Position numbers and translations under genes: made by a program
Shown here: one piece after another, positions 46,073 to 54,882 of the stretch
Numbering within the stretch: position 1 is the first letter of the stretch
Layout of the letters: every line of letters starts with the position of its first letter
Notes under the pieces: generated by a model
The model's input: only the letters and a program-made list of their open reading frames with translations
What the model was told of the DNA's origin: nothing
The model's database searches: none
Source of the DNA: Symbiotaphrina buchneri
Taxonomy: Eukaryota > Ascomycota > Symbiotaphrinales > Symbiotaphrinaceae
Assembly (NCBI GenBank): GCA_001599915.1
Contig: BCIG01000034.1
Coordinates: 62,001-126,000, forward strand
Length of the DNA: 64,000 nt
Direction of reading: 5' to 3'

Positions 46073-46491
46073 AAGTGGCATCCGTTGGTGTAGAGGCAGC
46101 CCTAAGGGAGGAAGAAGTGGACAACAAGCTCACGGAAAGGCGCCGTCGGGAAGCGGCAACACCAAGCCGGCGGTGGCCTCATGGGTGAACTTGTTGTCCC
46201 CAGAGGAGGAGAGAATCTGGGATAGTTACTAGATCTTGATCTCGATCAGAACATAAGCCAGGTGAAGGTGATGGATCAATGAAGTGGCATCGGTGGTAGC
46301 AGAGGCAGTCCTGCAGGAGAAAGAAAGGAACGACAAGCTCACGGAAAAGGCGTTGTCCGGAAGCGGCAATATCAAGCCGGCGGTGGCCTCATGGGTCAAC
46401 TTGTTGTCCCAGAAGGAGGAAAGGATCTGGGGTACTTACTGGATCTTAGCCTCGGTCAGAACATGAGCCAGGTGAAAGGTGGATGGATCAT
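46073..46491 (+). repeat. 209-bp tandem duplication inside the SNF2 pseudogene
   Basis: Copy 1 begins AAGTGGCATCCGTTGGTGTA at 46073, copy 2 AAGTGGCATCGGTGGTAGCA at 46282. Both contain GACAAGCTCACGGAAA, GCCGGCGGTGGCCTCATGGG and AACTTGTTGTCCC and end in a GATGGATCA block. Copy 2 keeps a longer open reading (KPAVASWVNLLSQKEERIW). Confidence 0.8.
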
Positions 46492-48090
46492 CGACCAAGA
46501 CCATCGCAAGATTTGGTCAACCAATCCAGGGTTGACCAGGAAAGTAGATAGGGCTCCGACGACTTCCAGAGTATAGGTTGTTTCTCTGTTTGATGACTAT
46601 ACTGTGCTATGCTTCCAATTTCTTCCATTCTCATTCTCTCCTCGTGATGTGACCCTTTAGACGGGCGCCTCCCATGGATGGCAGATGACACCGCCGTATA
46701 TCGCTATAATACATATAATCTAAATCCCCGCGATCCTTGTCCATGGTTGTGCTTTCGCGTTTGGCTGCCGAAGGTAAGATATCTGCAAGTCCATTTGCAC
46801 ATGTTTCATTGGGACTGATGGGCATGACACAGCCGGGGAGAAGAGAGTCGACGCAAGCCCCAGAAGAGCGGGAGGAGCAGGACGGCAACGAGGATGTTAC
46901 GATGACAGATGTTGTACAAGAAGAGGAGCAATACTGGGCCTGGTGCTCGGTCTCTATGGGGAAAGCGGAGGGCAGCATCCTTTGAAATCTGGTGGCCTCG
47001 TCTGCTAAGATCCGCCCATTTCGACGTGACAAGGGTTTTAAGCCGTCAAAAGATACAGCAACCCTGCTCCCCCCACCAAGTCACCGGGCTCAGCTGGGCA
47101 CGGACGACGATCAAGCCGAGGACGGGCAGACGGACGCCCAGCGTGAACGAGATGCTGCGTCGGCCATTCTCCGGCCGGTATACGAGGAGGCCAACTCGCT
47201 CCATCGTGGCACGGCGTCAACAATGGACTCCGCCGGAGAAACAGACGATCGAGCAATACGGCTCCACCAAAGAGGCTTCCAGAAAACATCCGGGCTCTCA
47301 TTCTTCAACAGTGATCACTGAAGCATTCCTAAGAAGAAGAATTCTTAGGTTTTAATAATTACCCATCTCAGCAAGTAAGTTATCCCTAAGCCTGTGGCGA
47401 CGGCATCTTTGCTACAATTAGATGTTTTAGAAAATATTCAGGGGCCTGGCCGATAATATATAGTTTTTCTTCTTCTTCTTACTAAACGGGGATCATTGAG
47501 CCAGACCTTCAAGATGCTCTCCCAGGCCGGAACCACATTGCGGCTCGAGGAAATTATGATGCTTGCACGTCGGTTAGGCGCCATGAATATGGCGAGCAAG
47601 CTGCAGCTGAGCCGACGGGGCGTAGCAAGGGACGCAAGCCTGTTGCTGACCATCCCGCACCCTCGAAAGCGGCATAGTATGATCATTGAAGAGCTAGTCA
47701 CTGTAGCCGGTGTCCAGACAACCAAGAGTACCCGTGATCGCCAGTCGAAGTTCCTGCGAGGAGGTCAGCGTTGGGCGGATACCACCAAGATCCAAAGGCC
47801 CAAGAAGCCTCTAGACGCTTGGAAACTTTACAAACGTTTGGAAGCTATAACGCTTGGGAAAGACACTAGAAACGATGCTTTTCCTGCTCTATTTCGGAGA
47901 GCATCACAGCACCATACAGAACGGGATGACCGCGGGCAAGAAATGCACAAGCCAATTTTGCTCGTGCCTCCATATCTGATTCGACAATGGGCTGAAATGA
48001 TAACAAGCTTCGGCAAACATTTCAGTCATCCAAAGCCTAACCATAAAGACAAAGATAAAGATAAAGATGTTGCACAACCACAGCCAGTAC

Positions 48091-48267
48091 ATGCCGCCAA
48101 AGCAGCCAACGGTGGCAGATGGCCCGTCTGACAACCTCTTCAAGGTGCTTGGCCTCTGGGCCTTGCCATGTTACAGCCAGGCGGATATAACTAAGGCCTG
48201 GAAACAAGCCATCATATGGACACACGCTGACCACAATCCCAGCCGCCTGTGCATGCCTTGCCTCTGA
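48091..48267 (+). pseudogene. 5' fragment of a J-domain (DnaJ-like) gene embedded in the SNF2 remnant
   Basis: ATG-initiated frame MPPKQPTVADGPSDNLFKVLGL, continuing YSQADITKAWKQAII and THADHNPS. This is the start of a J-domain: helix I DNLFKVLGL, helix II ADITKAWKQA and the HPD loop, here HAD. It ends after 58 codons, just before helicase sequence resumes at 48264. The middle of the J-domain and everything after are absent. Confidence 0.65.
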
Positions 48268-48799
48268 AGAATTCAACTCTCCAGCCACGACGGGCACCTG
48301 CCTCGTGACCACCTACGCATGTGGAGTCCAGTCAACCAATCTACAGAAGAACTGTACCGTTGCGATCTTGTTGGAACTTGGTCAGGCGGCAAGTATCATC
48401 ATCCAAGCCACAGGCCGTATCCATCGGATCGGGTCAAATGGCCCACAGGAGGTTTACATTCTGACCACCGATCATACGATCAGTCAGCCGCTCCAGGCAC
48501 GTATCGCTAAAAAATTCTTCCCAACTCTGGCCGGATCGATGAACCTGAAGCCTACTGCCAACGAACTCAGTGCCTTCGCCTTGGACGACGACAACCGGGG
48601 CCACCGCCGACCAAGATCTCTACGCAGCGCTCCAGTGGAACTCATCAAGGCAGCTAGGTCACCCAAGTCTTGAGCAATTGCCGGGAGAAGAGTACCTCGC
48701 AAACGCCAAGATATCGGGTTCAACCCTCAACTGCTAGAGTCCTAGACTCAGAATGCAGCATTTCAGTCAACTCATAGCCATCCCTCCAATGGCTTGAGA

Positions 48800-49310
48800 A
48801 TGTCCCGCAATATATCCCAAGGGACGTATGGGGTGTGTACTACCACATCCTTCAAAAGGATGGAGGGCCCTCGTTCATCTATGTGGGATCCGGCACTGGT
48901 ACATACTAAGGAGTTCGAGCCCGGTTGGAACAATACCGCAGCGCCCACACATCCTGAAAACGTCCGAGCAGTTCAGAAATAGGGTTACCGGATCATACAC
49001 AGTGGGCTTTTTGCCCATTGTGCGATCCCGAGTGCCAAAGACATGTCTTTGCTCAGCACTGTTGTGGTGGCCCTCGAGGCCGCTTTCACCTGTTTGTTCT
49101 GGGGCATTCGGTCTCGAGAGAAATCCTACAACTTCGTGGCCCTGTGTCCCTGGTCCCTGGCTTCTCCCAATTAGCGTGGGCTTTGTGCCCACAACCCTCT
49201 TATGGAGGGTATTCGGACGTTCGATGGTGACATGGATTTTCGATATCGCTAAGGAGCTGTACAAGTTCGGCTCAAAAACCGGGCATGAGGGCCCATTATT
49301 TACGAGATAG
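48800..49310 (+). pseudogene. Decayed GIY-YIG-type nuclease-like gene
   Basis: Reads WGVYYHILQKDGGPSFIYVGSGTGT, matching the GIY...YVG motif of fungal GIY-YIG domain proteins, then GVRARLEQYRSAH, then in another frame HSGLFAHCAIPSAKD and AAFTCLFWGIRS. In-frame stops after GTGTY and after RSAHTS, and at least one frame change, show it is broken. The order of pieces matches a family that is multi-copy in several filamentous ascomycetes and usually lacks known function. Confidence 0.6.
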
Positions 49311-49815
49311 ATGCTTGGCTATTGTATGTCGTGCTCTGATAGCACAGAACTCAGAGGTAATGTAATGTCTTGACAAGACCATACCATCCAATGTACTAAT
49401 TTCTGAAGATTAGAAGCATAGTACCAGTACGGATTGAAATCGAGCATCACACGTATACTTGGGGCTGTCTTGCCCAGTACGCTGCATTGATCTCTCCATT
49501 GACAACAGTGATTATATACTGCCTATAGCACTGTATCTCATCGGAGCTACCAGAGAGACTCCAAACGCACGAGGAAGATTTCGAGGCTGGGAAGAGCCTG
49601 GGCGGAAAATGAATGATGAGATCAAATTGGCTCAGCTTTTCAGCAAATTAGATGAAATAAAGTAGAAATTCACCTTGTCACCCATCATTTCAATTTAAAC
49701 TATATATAATAGAATAAGACCCTTCTTTTTCCAACAACGGGGCATGTGGCATATGGCGAAGAGTAACTGCAGCTGATTGATTTCGTCTTAAAGTGTATCT
49801 GAGAAGTTCATATAT
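49311..49815. other. Spacer after the pseudogenes
   Basis: A short open frame (49459-49665) ends in WEEPGRKMNDEIKLAQLFSK and may be another gene relic, but no family was recognised. Confidence 0.3.
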
Positions 49816-49937
49816 GTCCAGAAATGGATAAGACACAGGTAGAGCATCGACCCCTAAGGGTGAGAGTTCGAATCCTGGAAAAATCTTCGGATTTTCATAA
49901 GTTCACTTGGGTATTTACCCAGTGATCTGAACTTTTT
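49816..49937 (+). ncRNA. Candidate Pol III small RNA with tRNA-like head and two hairpins
   Basis: The head has an A-box-like stretch (AGACACAGGTAGAGC, about 49830) and a good B box (GAGTTCGAATCCTGG, 49863-49877), with TCCAG/CTGGA pairing the ends like an acceptor stem. D- and T-stems do not pair fully, so it is not a working tRNA. It is followed by a perfect 6-bp hairpin with a UUCG tetraloop (AAAATC-TTCG-GATTTT, 49880-49895), a second hairpin (TGGGTA-TT-TACCCA core, 49908-49921, extended by flanking CAC/GTG), then T5GT5 at 49933-49943, a Pol III terminator. Head, structured body and T-run in this order look like a tRNA-derived small RNA or SINE-like unit. No expression evidence. Confidence 0.4.
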
Positions 49938-49980
49938 GTTTTTGCATTTGAGGATTGGGCAGATTAATCTTTTGCTGCAA

Positions 49981-50044
49981 GGTTGTAGCTTAGTGGTGAT
50001 GCTTCCGCCACTTTATTGTCGTCAATCAAGGGCATTTCACAACC
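49981..50044 (+). other. Second tRNA-like fold
   Basis: GGTTGT at the start pairs with ACAACC at the end over 64 nt, enclosing an A-box-like TAGCTTAGTGG. There is no T-loop TTCGA motif, so it is not called a tRNA. Its position 40 bases after the first tRNA-like unit suggests a shared origin. Confidence 0.3.
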
Positions 50045-51218
50045 ATGATCAGAGCCGAAATCCTGGGATACCACAACAAAAGAAAACGACTACTGGAGAC
50101 CGAGGGTTTTCTCAGATGTATGGATATTCTGCATGGGTCCTATCATTTTGACCTAGCAAGTGTACCTCATAAACATGAAGATACTTCCTGGGAGACATAG
50201 AGCTCTCTCGGGGCGTTGCTGGCCCACATACTGTGCTGCTACGATGCCTTACAACAGTCGTTCAGACAACGGTGTTGAGTCACTTGGCAGCTAGGGCGAA
50301 AGAAGATCGACCTCAGTTTGTCGCTGAAAATATCGATATCCCTAAATTGCCTGCGTTGTAAATAGGATGGCAATTTGGAGCCCTGTCCCGGCATTTAGGG
50401 AGATTAATGGGGCCTGAATGATCGAATTGTGCATAGCGAACCCCATACCACAGCTTCACCACTGTTTAGCACCCCTGCTTCCCCATCCAAAAATAATCTC
50501 CCGCCTTCGTCGATCCTCCCCTCTCTCCTCTCTTCGGCACCCTGTTCCCTGCTCGCCCTCAAATCCGAACCGTAATCCCCGCTCGGGCGCCAGACGCCAG
50601 CTAAAACTAATCTCCCCCCTTCGCCGCCGCCTACGCACGCCAAGACAGTCAAGCTCCGTCGTCACTGCCAACCTAACCCCCTTTCAACAATGTCTTCACC
50701 CTTTCAAGCCAAGCCCCATCCCAAACAGGGCATGCTCTCCTGCCAAGACTGCCAACTGATCTCCGACAGGCAAAAACTCCTGTTTTGCGCTGTCAGGGCG
50801 CGCCCGTCGATCCCGGCGATCACTGCCCGCCTCAGGGATATGCCGGTGTTAGCTTGCTGAGCTACGTAAGGTACCCAAGGAGAGCTGTGGAGCAAGTGAT
50901 TGCGCTGTGGAGCAGCGCGTCCCGGCGTCTTTGCAGGCTTGCAGCAGCAATAAAAGAGGTGACGATCCCCACGAGGCATGAACGGAAGATTGCTCCACTT
51001 TCTTTCTCGCTGCAAGCTGCTTGCCCCTCGTCTCAGCTGCCTCTTCTCCAACCGGCCTCAGCCTCGGTCGCGCAGTTCTTCTCAGTCATCGCCGTCGCTC
51101 CTCACATCTTCAATACAAAGAGTCAAAGACCAAAGCCCATCCCTCAGCCTACCATCTCGAAGCAATCTCCAGCTTCCCGCACCTTCTCAAGCCGCCCACA
51201 CCTTATCACACCGCGACA
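50045..51218. other. Spacer and promoter region of the hydrophobin gene
   Basis: No gene seen. A TATA-like AATAAAAG lies at 50949-50956, 263 bp before the hydrophobin ATG, and the leader is pyrimidine- and CAAC-rich, typical of strongly expressed fungal genes. Confidence 0.4.
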
Positions 51219-51746
51219 ATGAAGACCTCTTTCAGCACTCTCCTCACGCTCCTCGCTCTAGCCAGCACCACCGTCCTCGCCGCTCCGGTCGAGGGCCTCC
51301 AGAAACGGTGCGCGACCGTCGGCGACGCGCAGGAGCAGTGCGGCTCCGGCAACACGCTCTACTGCTGCAGTTCTGTGACAGAGGGCAGTGCGCTGGGTTG
51401 CAGTGTTTTCAGTGCCCGTAAGTCTCTATCCTAGGCTCTAACCTTGCTCTTGCCCTTGCCCTGCACCTCGACTGCCGGCTGGCCCCGATCACTCTGTGCC
51501 GTGCATTTGTGGAAGTAGCCATGTGCTAACATGATTTGGCAATATTTTAGTCGACCCCCAAAACTTGCTCGGCAGTCAATGCAACCAGCAGACAGCGTGC
51601 TGCACCAGTGGTGGCGATACGCAGGTGAGTTCTTCGCTGCGCTTGTTGCTGTGGCTTTGAGGGGTCTGGCTGACGTGGTGATGCAGACGGGCTTGATTAA
51701 TATCGACTTGAGCGGGCTGGCTTCGTGCAACTTGCTCAACCTCTAG
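51219..51746 (+). CDS. Hydrophobin
   Basis: Small secreted amphipathic protein that coats spores and aerial hyphae. Exons 51219-51417, 51551-51624 and 51687-51746 (introns of 133 and 62 bp) give 110 residues. Signal peptide MKTSFSTLLTLLALASTTVLA, then a Kex2-type KR at residues 29-30 directly before Cys31. The eight-cysteine core is C-x7-CC-x10-C-x15-C-x5-CC-x19-C; the paired CC motifs are YCCSS and ACCTS. Cys31 is an additional ninth cysteine. Spacing is closer to class I or intermediate types than to class II. Only 110 residues with two introns and a typical pyrimidine-rich leader. Confidence 0.88.
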
Positions 51747-52329
51747 AGCAGAGCTGCTGCGCTGGACTTGGGGACTTACAGCGCCGGAGAAGCCGAAAGC
51801 GAAATACTTTGCCTCGTTGGCTTACCCCGCCGTTGGACATGCTACGCTATTTGTATGATGTTGTATATTGTGATCTCTGTCTGATGGTTTGATTGAAGCT
51901 GGTGTTGGGCGTGATGGGATCTGGCTCGTCGATTTGAGTACTCGAGGAGTCTCTGTATATGTCTCTATGGCTATCGTGTTGTGAATAACGGGACTCATAT
52001 AATAATATAATAGTATCTTCAGTCGTTCTTGGAACCATCTGTCAAGCAGTACTCTAGTAGACCATGGAGCGGAAATCTACAGATCTACTAGTTCAATCAC
52101 AAGAGGCCACAGAGCGGCGTCCTGGGTTCTAGCCGAACACGCTGCTTCGAAGCCTTAAATATCCGTTCGAGAAATATATCGCTCGATATGTTGACGACAA
52201 ACTCGCCCAGCGAACGAAAAAAAAAAAATCTCCATCTCGGTAAAGTCGTCAATCATCATCCTTCAACCCATCATCCTCCCTGCCACCATCCAGCACATCA
52301 CCCACCGCCCATTGAGAGAACCCAACCCC
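51747..52329. other. Convergent 3' region after the hydrophobin gene
   Basis: 583 bp with AT-rich stretches and a run of 10 A near 52208. No gene seen. Confidence 0.35.
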
Positions 52330-53745
52330 TCACCGTTGCGGCAGCGGCCGATTATCATATTCTCCATCCGCCAACAACATCGAATTGCTCGGGCTCAGAT
52401 CCGTGCGGCGACGGGGCATCTCCGTACTGGGCGGTTCGGCACCCGGAGGCTTTTCCTCCTCCTCCTCCTCCTCCTGTCTTTCCTCCCGCTGCTCCCTCCT
52501 TCCCCTCTGCTCTTCAGCGCCCTTCTCCTTCAGCTCCTTCAGCTCCCTCGGCTCCTTCGGCGCCTTCGGCACCTCCTCCCTCTCCTCCGCCAAGCGTTCT
52601 CTCTCCGCCCAGTAGAGCTTCTCCTCCTTCCTTAGCTTGCCGGGGAAGAAGGTACTCAGCAGCGCGACGCCGAGGTGCATCTCCTCCTCCTCGGCGGCCA
52701 TGAGGACGCGCATGACCTTTCTTCCCAGAAGCACTTTATCAAACCTTAGAAACAACCCGGCGGCATCCGGGCGGCGGGGCGCCGCCGCGACGACCACGTT
52801 CTGCACCATGCCGACGCAGCCGATCCCCAGCAGGAACCACGAGTCGCCGCTCCAGTTGGCGACGGTGACGAGCAGCACGACCCAGAGGGCCGCGAGGAGC
52901 GCCGTGCAGATCCGCGTCCCCCGCGCGCTGACGCTCAGGCTGGCCGCCAGGTCCTCGAGGTCGAGCGCGCCCGGCGGTGACCGGATCACCAGCGCCTCGC
53001 TGTAGCCGTTGCCGCGCGTGAGGACCACGGTCTTGGGCTTGTTGAGCCGGCGGCACGCCCACTTCTCGGCGCGCCATTGCGGGAGCGAGCCCGCGGCGAA
53101 GGCCAGCAGCGTCCCGCCCGCCGTGAACATGAAGATGGCCCAGTCCCCTCCGCGAGCCCAGGGCACGATGGCGATGGCGAGTTGTACTGTGGCTGTGACC
53201 AGCCCGCTCCACCACACCCAGTCGCGCGCGGGCGTGCCCTGGCACTCGAGGGCCACGGCGTCGAAGAAGGCGACTTGCAGCCCGACGCGCACTTTCGCGG
53301 GGTCCTCGCCGGCTTTGAGCGCGTCGGCCCGCAGCTGCTCCAGGGCCGCGGCGTGCTGCGCGGCGATGGCGGGCGGGCGCCAGAATTCATAGTCGCGCAG
53401 CACACGGCCCAGGATCCAGGACTGGTTTGCGCGCCGGTAGCCGCTGCGCGCGTTGATGACTATGCCGGGGCAGTCTGGGGCTGATGGCATCAGCTGGTTG
53501 TCGCCCACAGCGGAGAGCAGCGCGCTGATGGCGTAGGATACCCAGCCGAAGGAGAAGGTCACGGGGCAGAGCGTCCGCCCGGAGAGTTGGGCCAGCGCGA
53601 CGCTGATGACGTCGCTGCCGATGATGAGGAGGATGCTGAGGATGTCGGAGGGCGACCGCCATTGTTCCCGCAGAAGGCTCGAGGCAGAGACGGAGTCTGG
53701 AGTGGTGTTGCCCTCGGAGGAGCGAGGGAAGAGAGCGGGCGCCAT
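52330..53745 (-). CDS. Fungal multi-pass membrane protein with charged C-terminal helix, unknown function
   Basis: Single exon, 471 residues from the ATG at 53745. Not recognised as a characterised family. Hydrophobic segments: DILSILLIIGSDVISVALA, FGWVSYAISALLS, WWSGLVTATVQLAIAIVPWA, WAIFMFTAGGTLLAFAAG, ICTALLAALWVVLLVTVANW and WFLLGIGCVGMVQNVVVA. A cytosolic-type loop between helices 2 and 3 carries conserved-looking CPGIVINARSGYRRANQSW. The last 100 residues are Glu/Lys/Arg-rich and predicted to form a long charged helix, with a run of seven Glu. The gene is GC-rich, and long antisense frames across it are a by-product of this. A 31-codon upstream extension to 53838 is open. Confidence 0.75.
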   Translation of the reverse strand: MAPALFPRSSEGNTTPDSVSASSLLREQWRSPSDILSILLIIGSDVISVALAQLSGRTLCPVTFSFGWVSYAISALLSAVGDNQLMPSAPDCPGIVINARSGYRRANQSWILGRVLRDYEFWRPPAIAAQHAAALEQLRADALKAGEDPAKVRVGLQVAFFDAVALECQGTPARDWVWWSGLVTATVQLAIAIVPWARGGDWAIFMFTAGGTLLAFAAGSLPQWRAEKWACRRLNKPKTVVLTRGNGYSEALVIRSPPGALDLEDLAASLSVSARGTRICTALLAALWVVLLVTVANWSGDSWFLLGIGCVGMVQNVVVAAAPRRPDAAGLFLRFDKVLLGRKVMRVLMAAEEEEMHLGVALLSTFFPGKLRKEEKLYWAERERLAEEREEVPKAPKEPRELKELKEKGAEEQRGRREQREERQEEEEEEEKPPGAEPPSTEMPRRRTDLSPSNSMLLADGEYDNRPLPQR

Positions 53746-54882
53746 GCTGACAGGCTGCGCGAGGAGAGGAGTGATGCTGATGGTGCTCCTGATGTAGTAG
53801 AGCTGTATGGAAAGAGATGCTGTTGTATGAATGCTCAACGCTCACTGACGTTGTTCTTGTACTGCAGAATCACATCCAGAATCTGACTCCAAAGTCGCAG
53901 GCTATGATGCACATGAAAAGCAGAAGATGAAAAAAGCACATGAACAAAACCACGTAAGAAAAAGCATGCAGATCAAGAGCTGAGCCGCAGCAGTCGGTGA
54001 TGCTCCGCCCTGGCGTCAGCCCTCGCGTCCGCCCCGGTGCGCCCCAGCCAAGTCAGGCAACAAAAGGCGGGGGTCCAGGGCGTTTCATCATTCGCAGAGC
54101 GCCGCAGACGGGCGCAGAAGGCAGCAGTGCAGGTGATGCTGCAGGCAGCCAATCGAGCCCCTAAAGAAAATGGTGCGGCGCGCCGGTTCAGTGGCCGACT
54201 TGCTGTGCCGCAGCGAATGGGTGGAGATTCTGAAGAAGGCGGTGTAGCGATGGGCGCTTAAAGCGTAGGAGATGAGCACCTGAGTTAAGGTTCTGCGCCA
54301 TGCTCGTATCCTCTACGATGTTTGATTGCTTTGCCTGCGCGGCTGCGCCATATACACTTCGTAAATTATTCCAAATTCTCTGTTTTGATATTTCGCGCTC
54401 GTGACTAATAATGTTCTGGAAGAGTTGAGTAGTCCGCGCATCGTGAGCTGGCCCTGTCGCTTGTCGTCTCCCTTTCTACAGCGGCGCACAAGGAGGCAAG
54501 GAGCGCAGTAGCGGTACGAGTAGCGCGGTTAGATCAGGAATTGCGATCGAGGCCGTTATTCACGCGCTGGACTGATATCTCACTTGTCTGGTCAGATCTT
54601 TTTCTCTGTTCTAAGCTACATGCACTCGAACAGGCCTCCTCCATAACCGGCAGGCAGCACGACAGTCCGCAGTCAATCGAATAAGAAAACACCACCCTCC
54701 AACCTGTAGCACGATGTATACAAATCGACTCAAACCTACACAATCTACACCCGTAATAGGCGCGCTCTATCGTCTGTCCCATCTGCTCTGACCACATCTC
54801 CCACATGCCCCCTCCCATCTTGTACCTTCTTTCCCTCTGCTCCTCTCCTTCTCCCTGCAATTCAAAATCCAAAATCATAAAT
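53746..54882. other. Intergenic region
   Basis: 1.1 kb upstream of the membrane protein and downstream of the acyl-CoA synthetase. A GC-rich plus-strand frame (54037-54261) has no domain. No other feature seen. Confidence 0.35.

Larger units (their letters stand above)
44450..48673 (+). pseudogene. Decayed SNF2-family helicase, mosaic
   Basis: Pieces of one SNF2-type ATPase/helicase in order along the plus strand. Near 44500: GVIIDLVSDDEGP, a SUMO-interaction motif common at the N-terminus of these proteins. Around 47500-48010: low-complexity then KPILLVPPYLIRQWAEMITSF, the segment after the DEAD-like motif I. From 48264: the helicase C-terminal domain, LVTTYACGVQSTNLQKNC, VAILLELGQAASIIIQATGR and IHRIGSNGPQEVYILTTDHT (motifs V and VI). 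Much of the ATPase core (P-loop, DExH) is missing, and stops and frame changes separate the pieces, so no functional enzyme is expected. Between the two helicase parts sits a foreign J-domain start. SNF2 genes of this type are multi-copy in many Pezizomycotina, so an intact parent probably lies elsewhere. Confidence 0.75.

Noticed and set aside
49816-49884. Functional tRNA gene
   Set aside because: B box is good, but D- and T-stems do not pair and no standard anticodon arm forms.
52188-52703. 171-codon plus-strand Ser/Pro-rich frame
   Set aside because: Antisense to the Glu-rich C-terminal tail of the membrane protein gene.
54037-54261. 74-codon plus-strand frame
   Set aside because: GC-rich, Arg/Ala/Gln-rich, no motif or exon signals.
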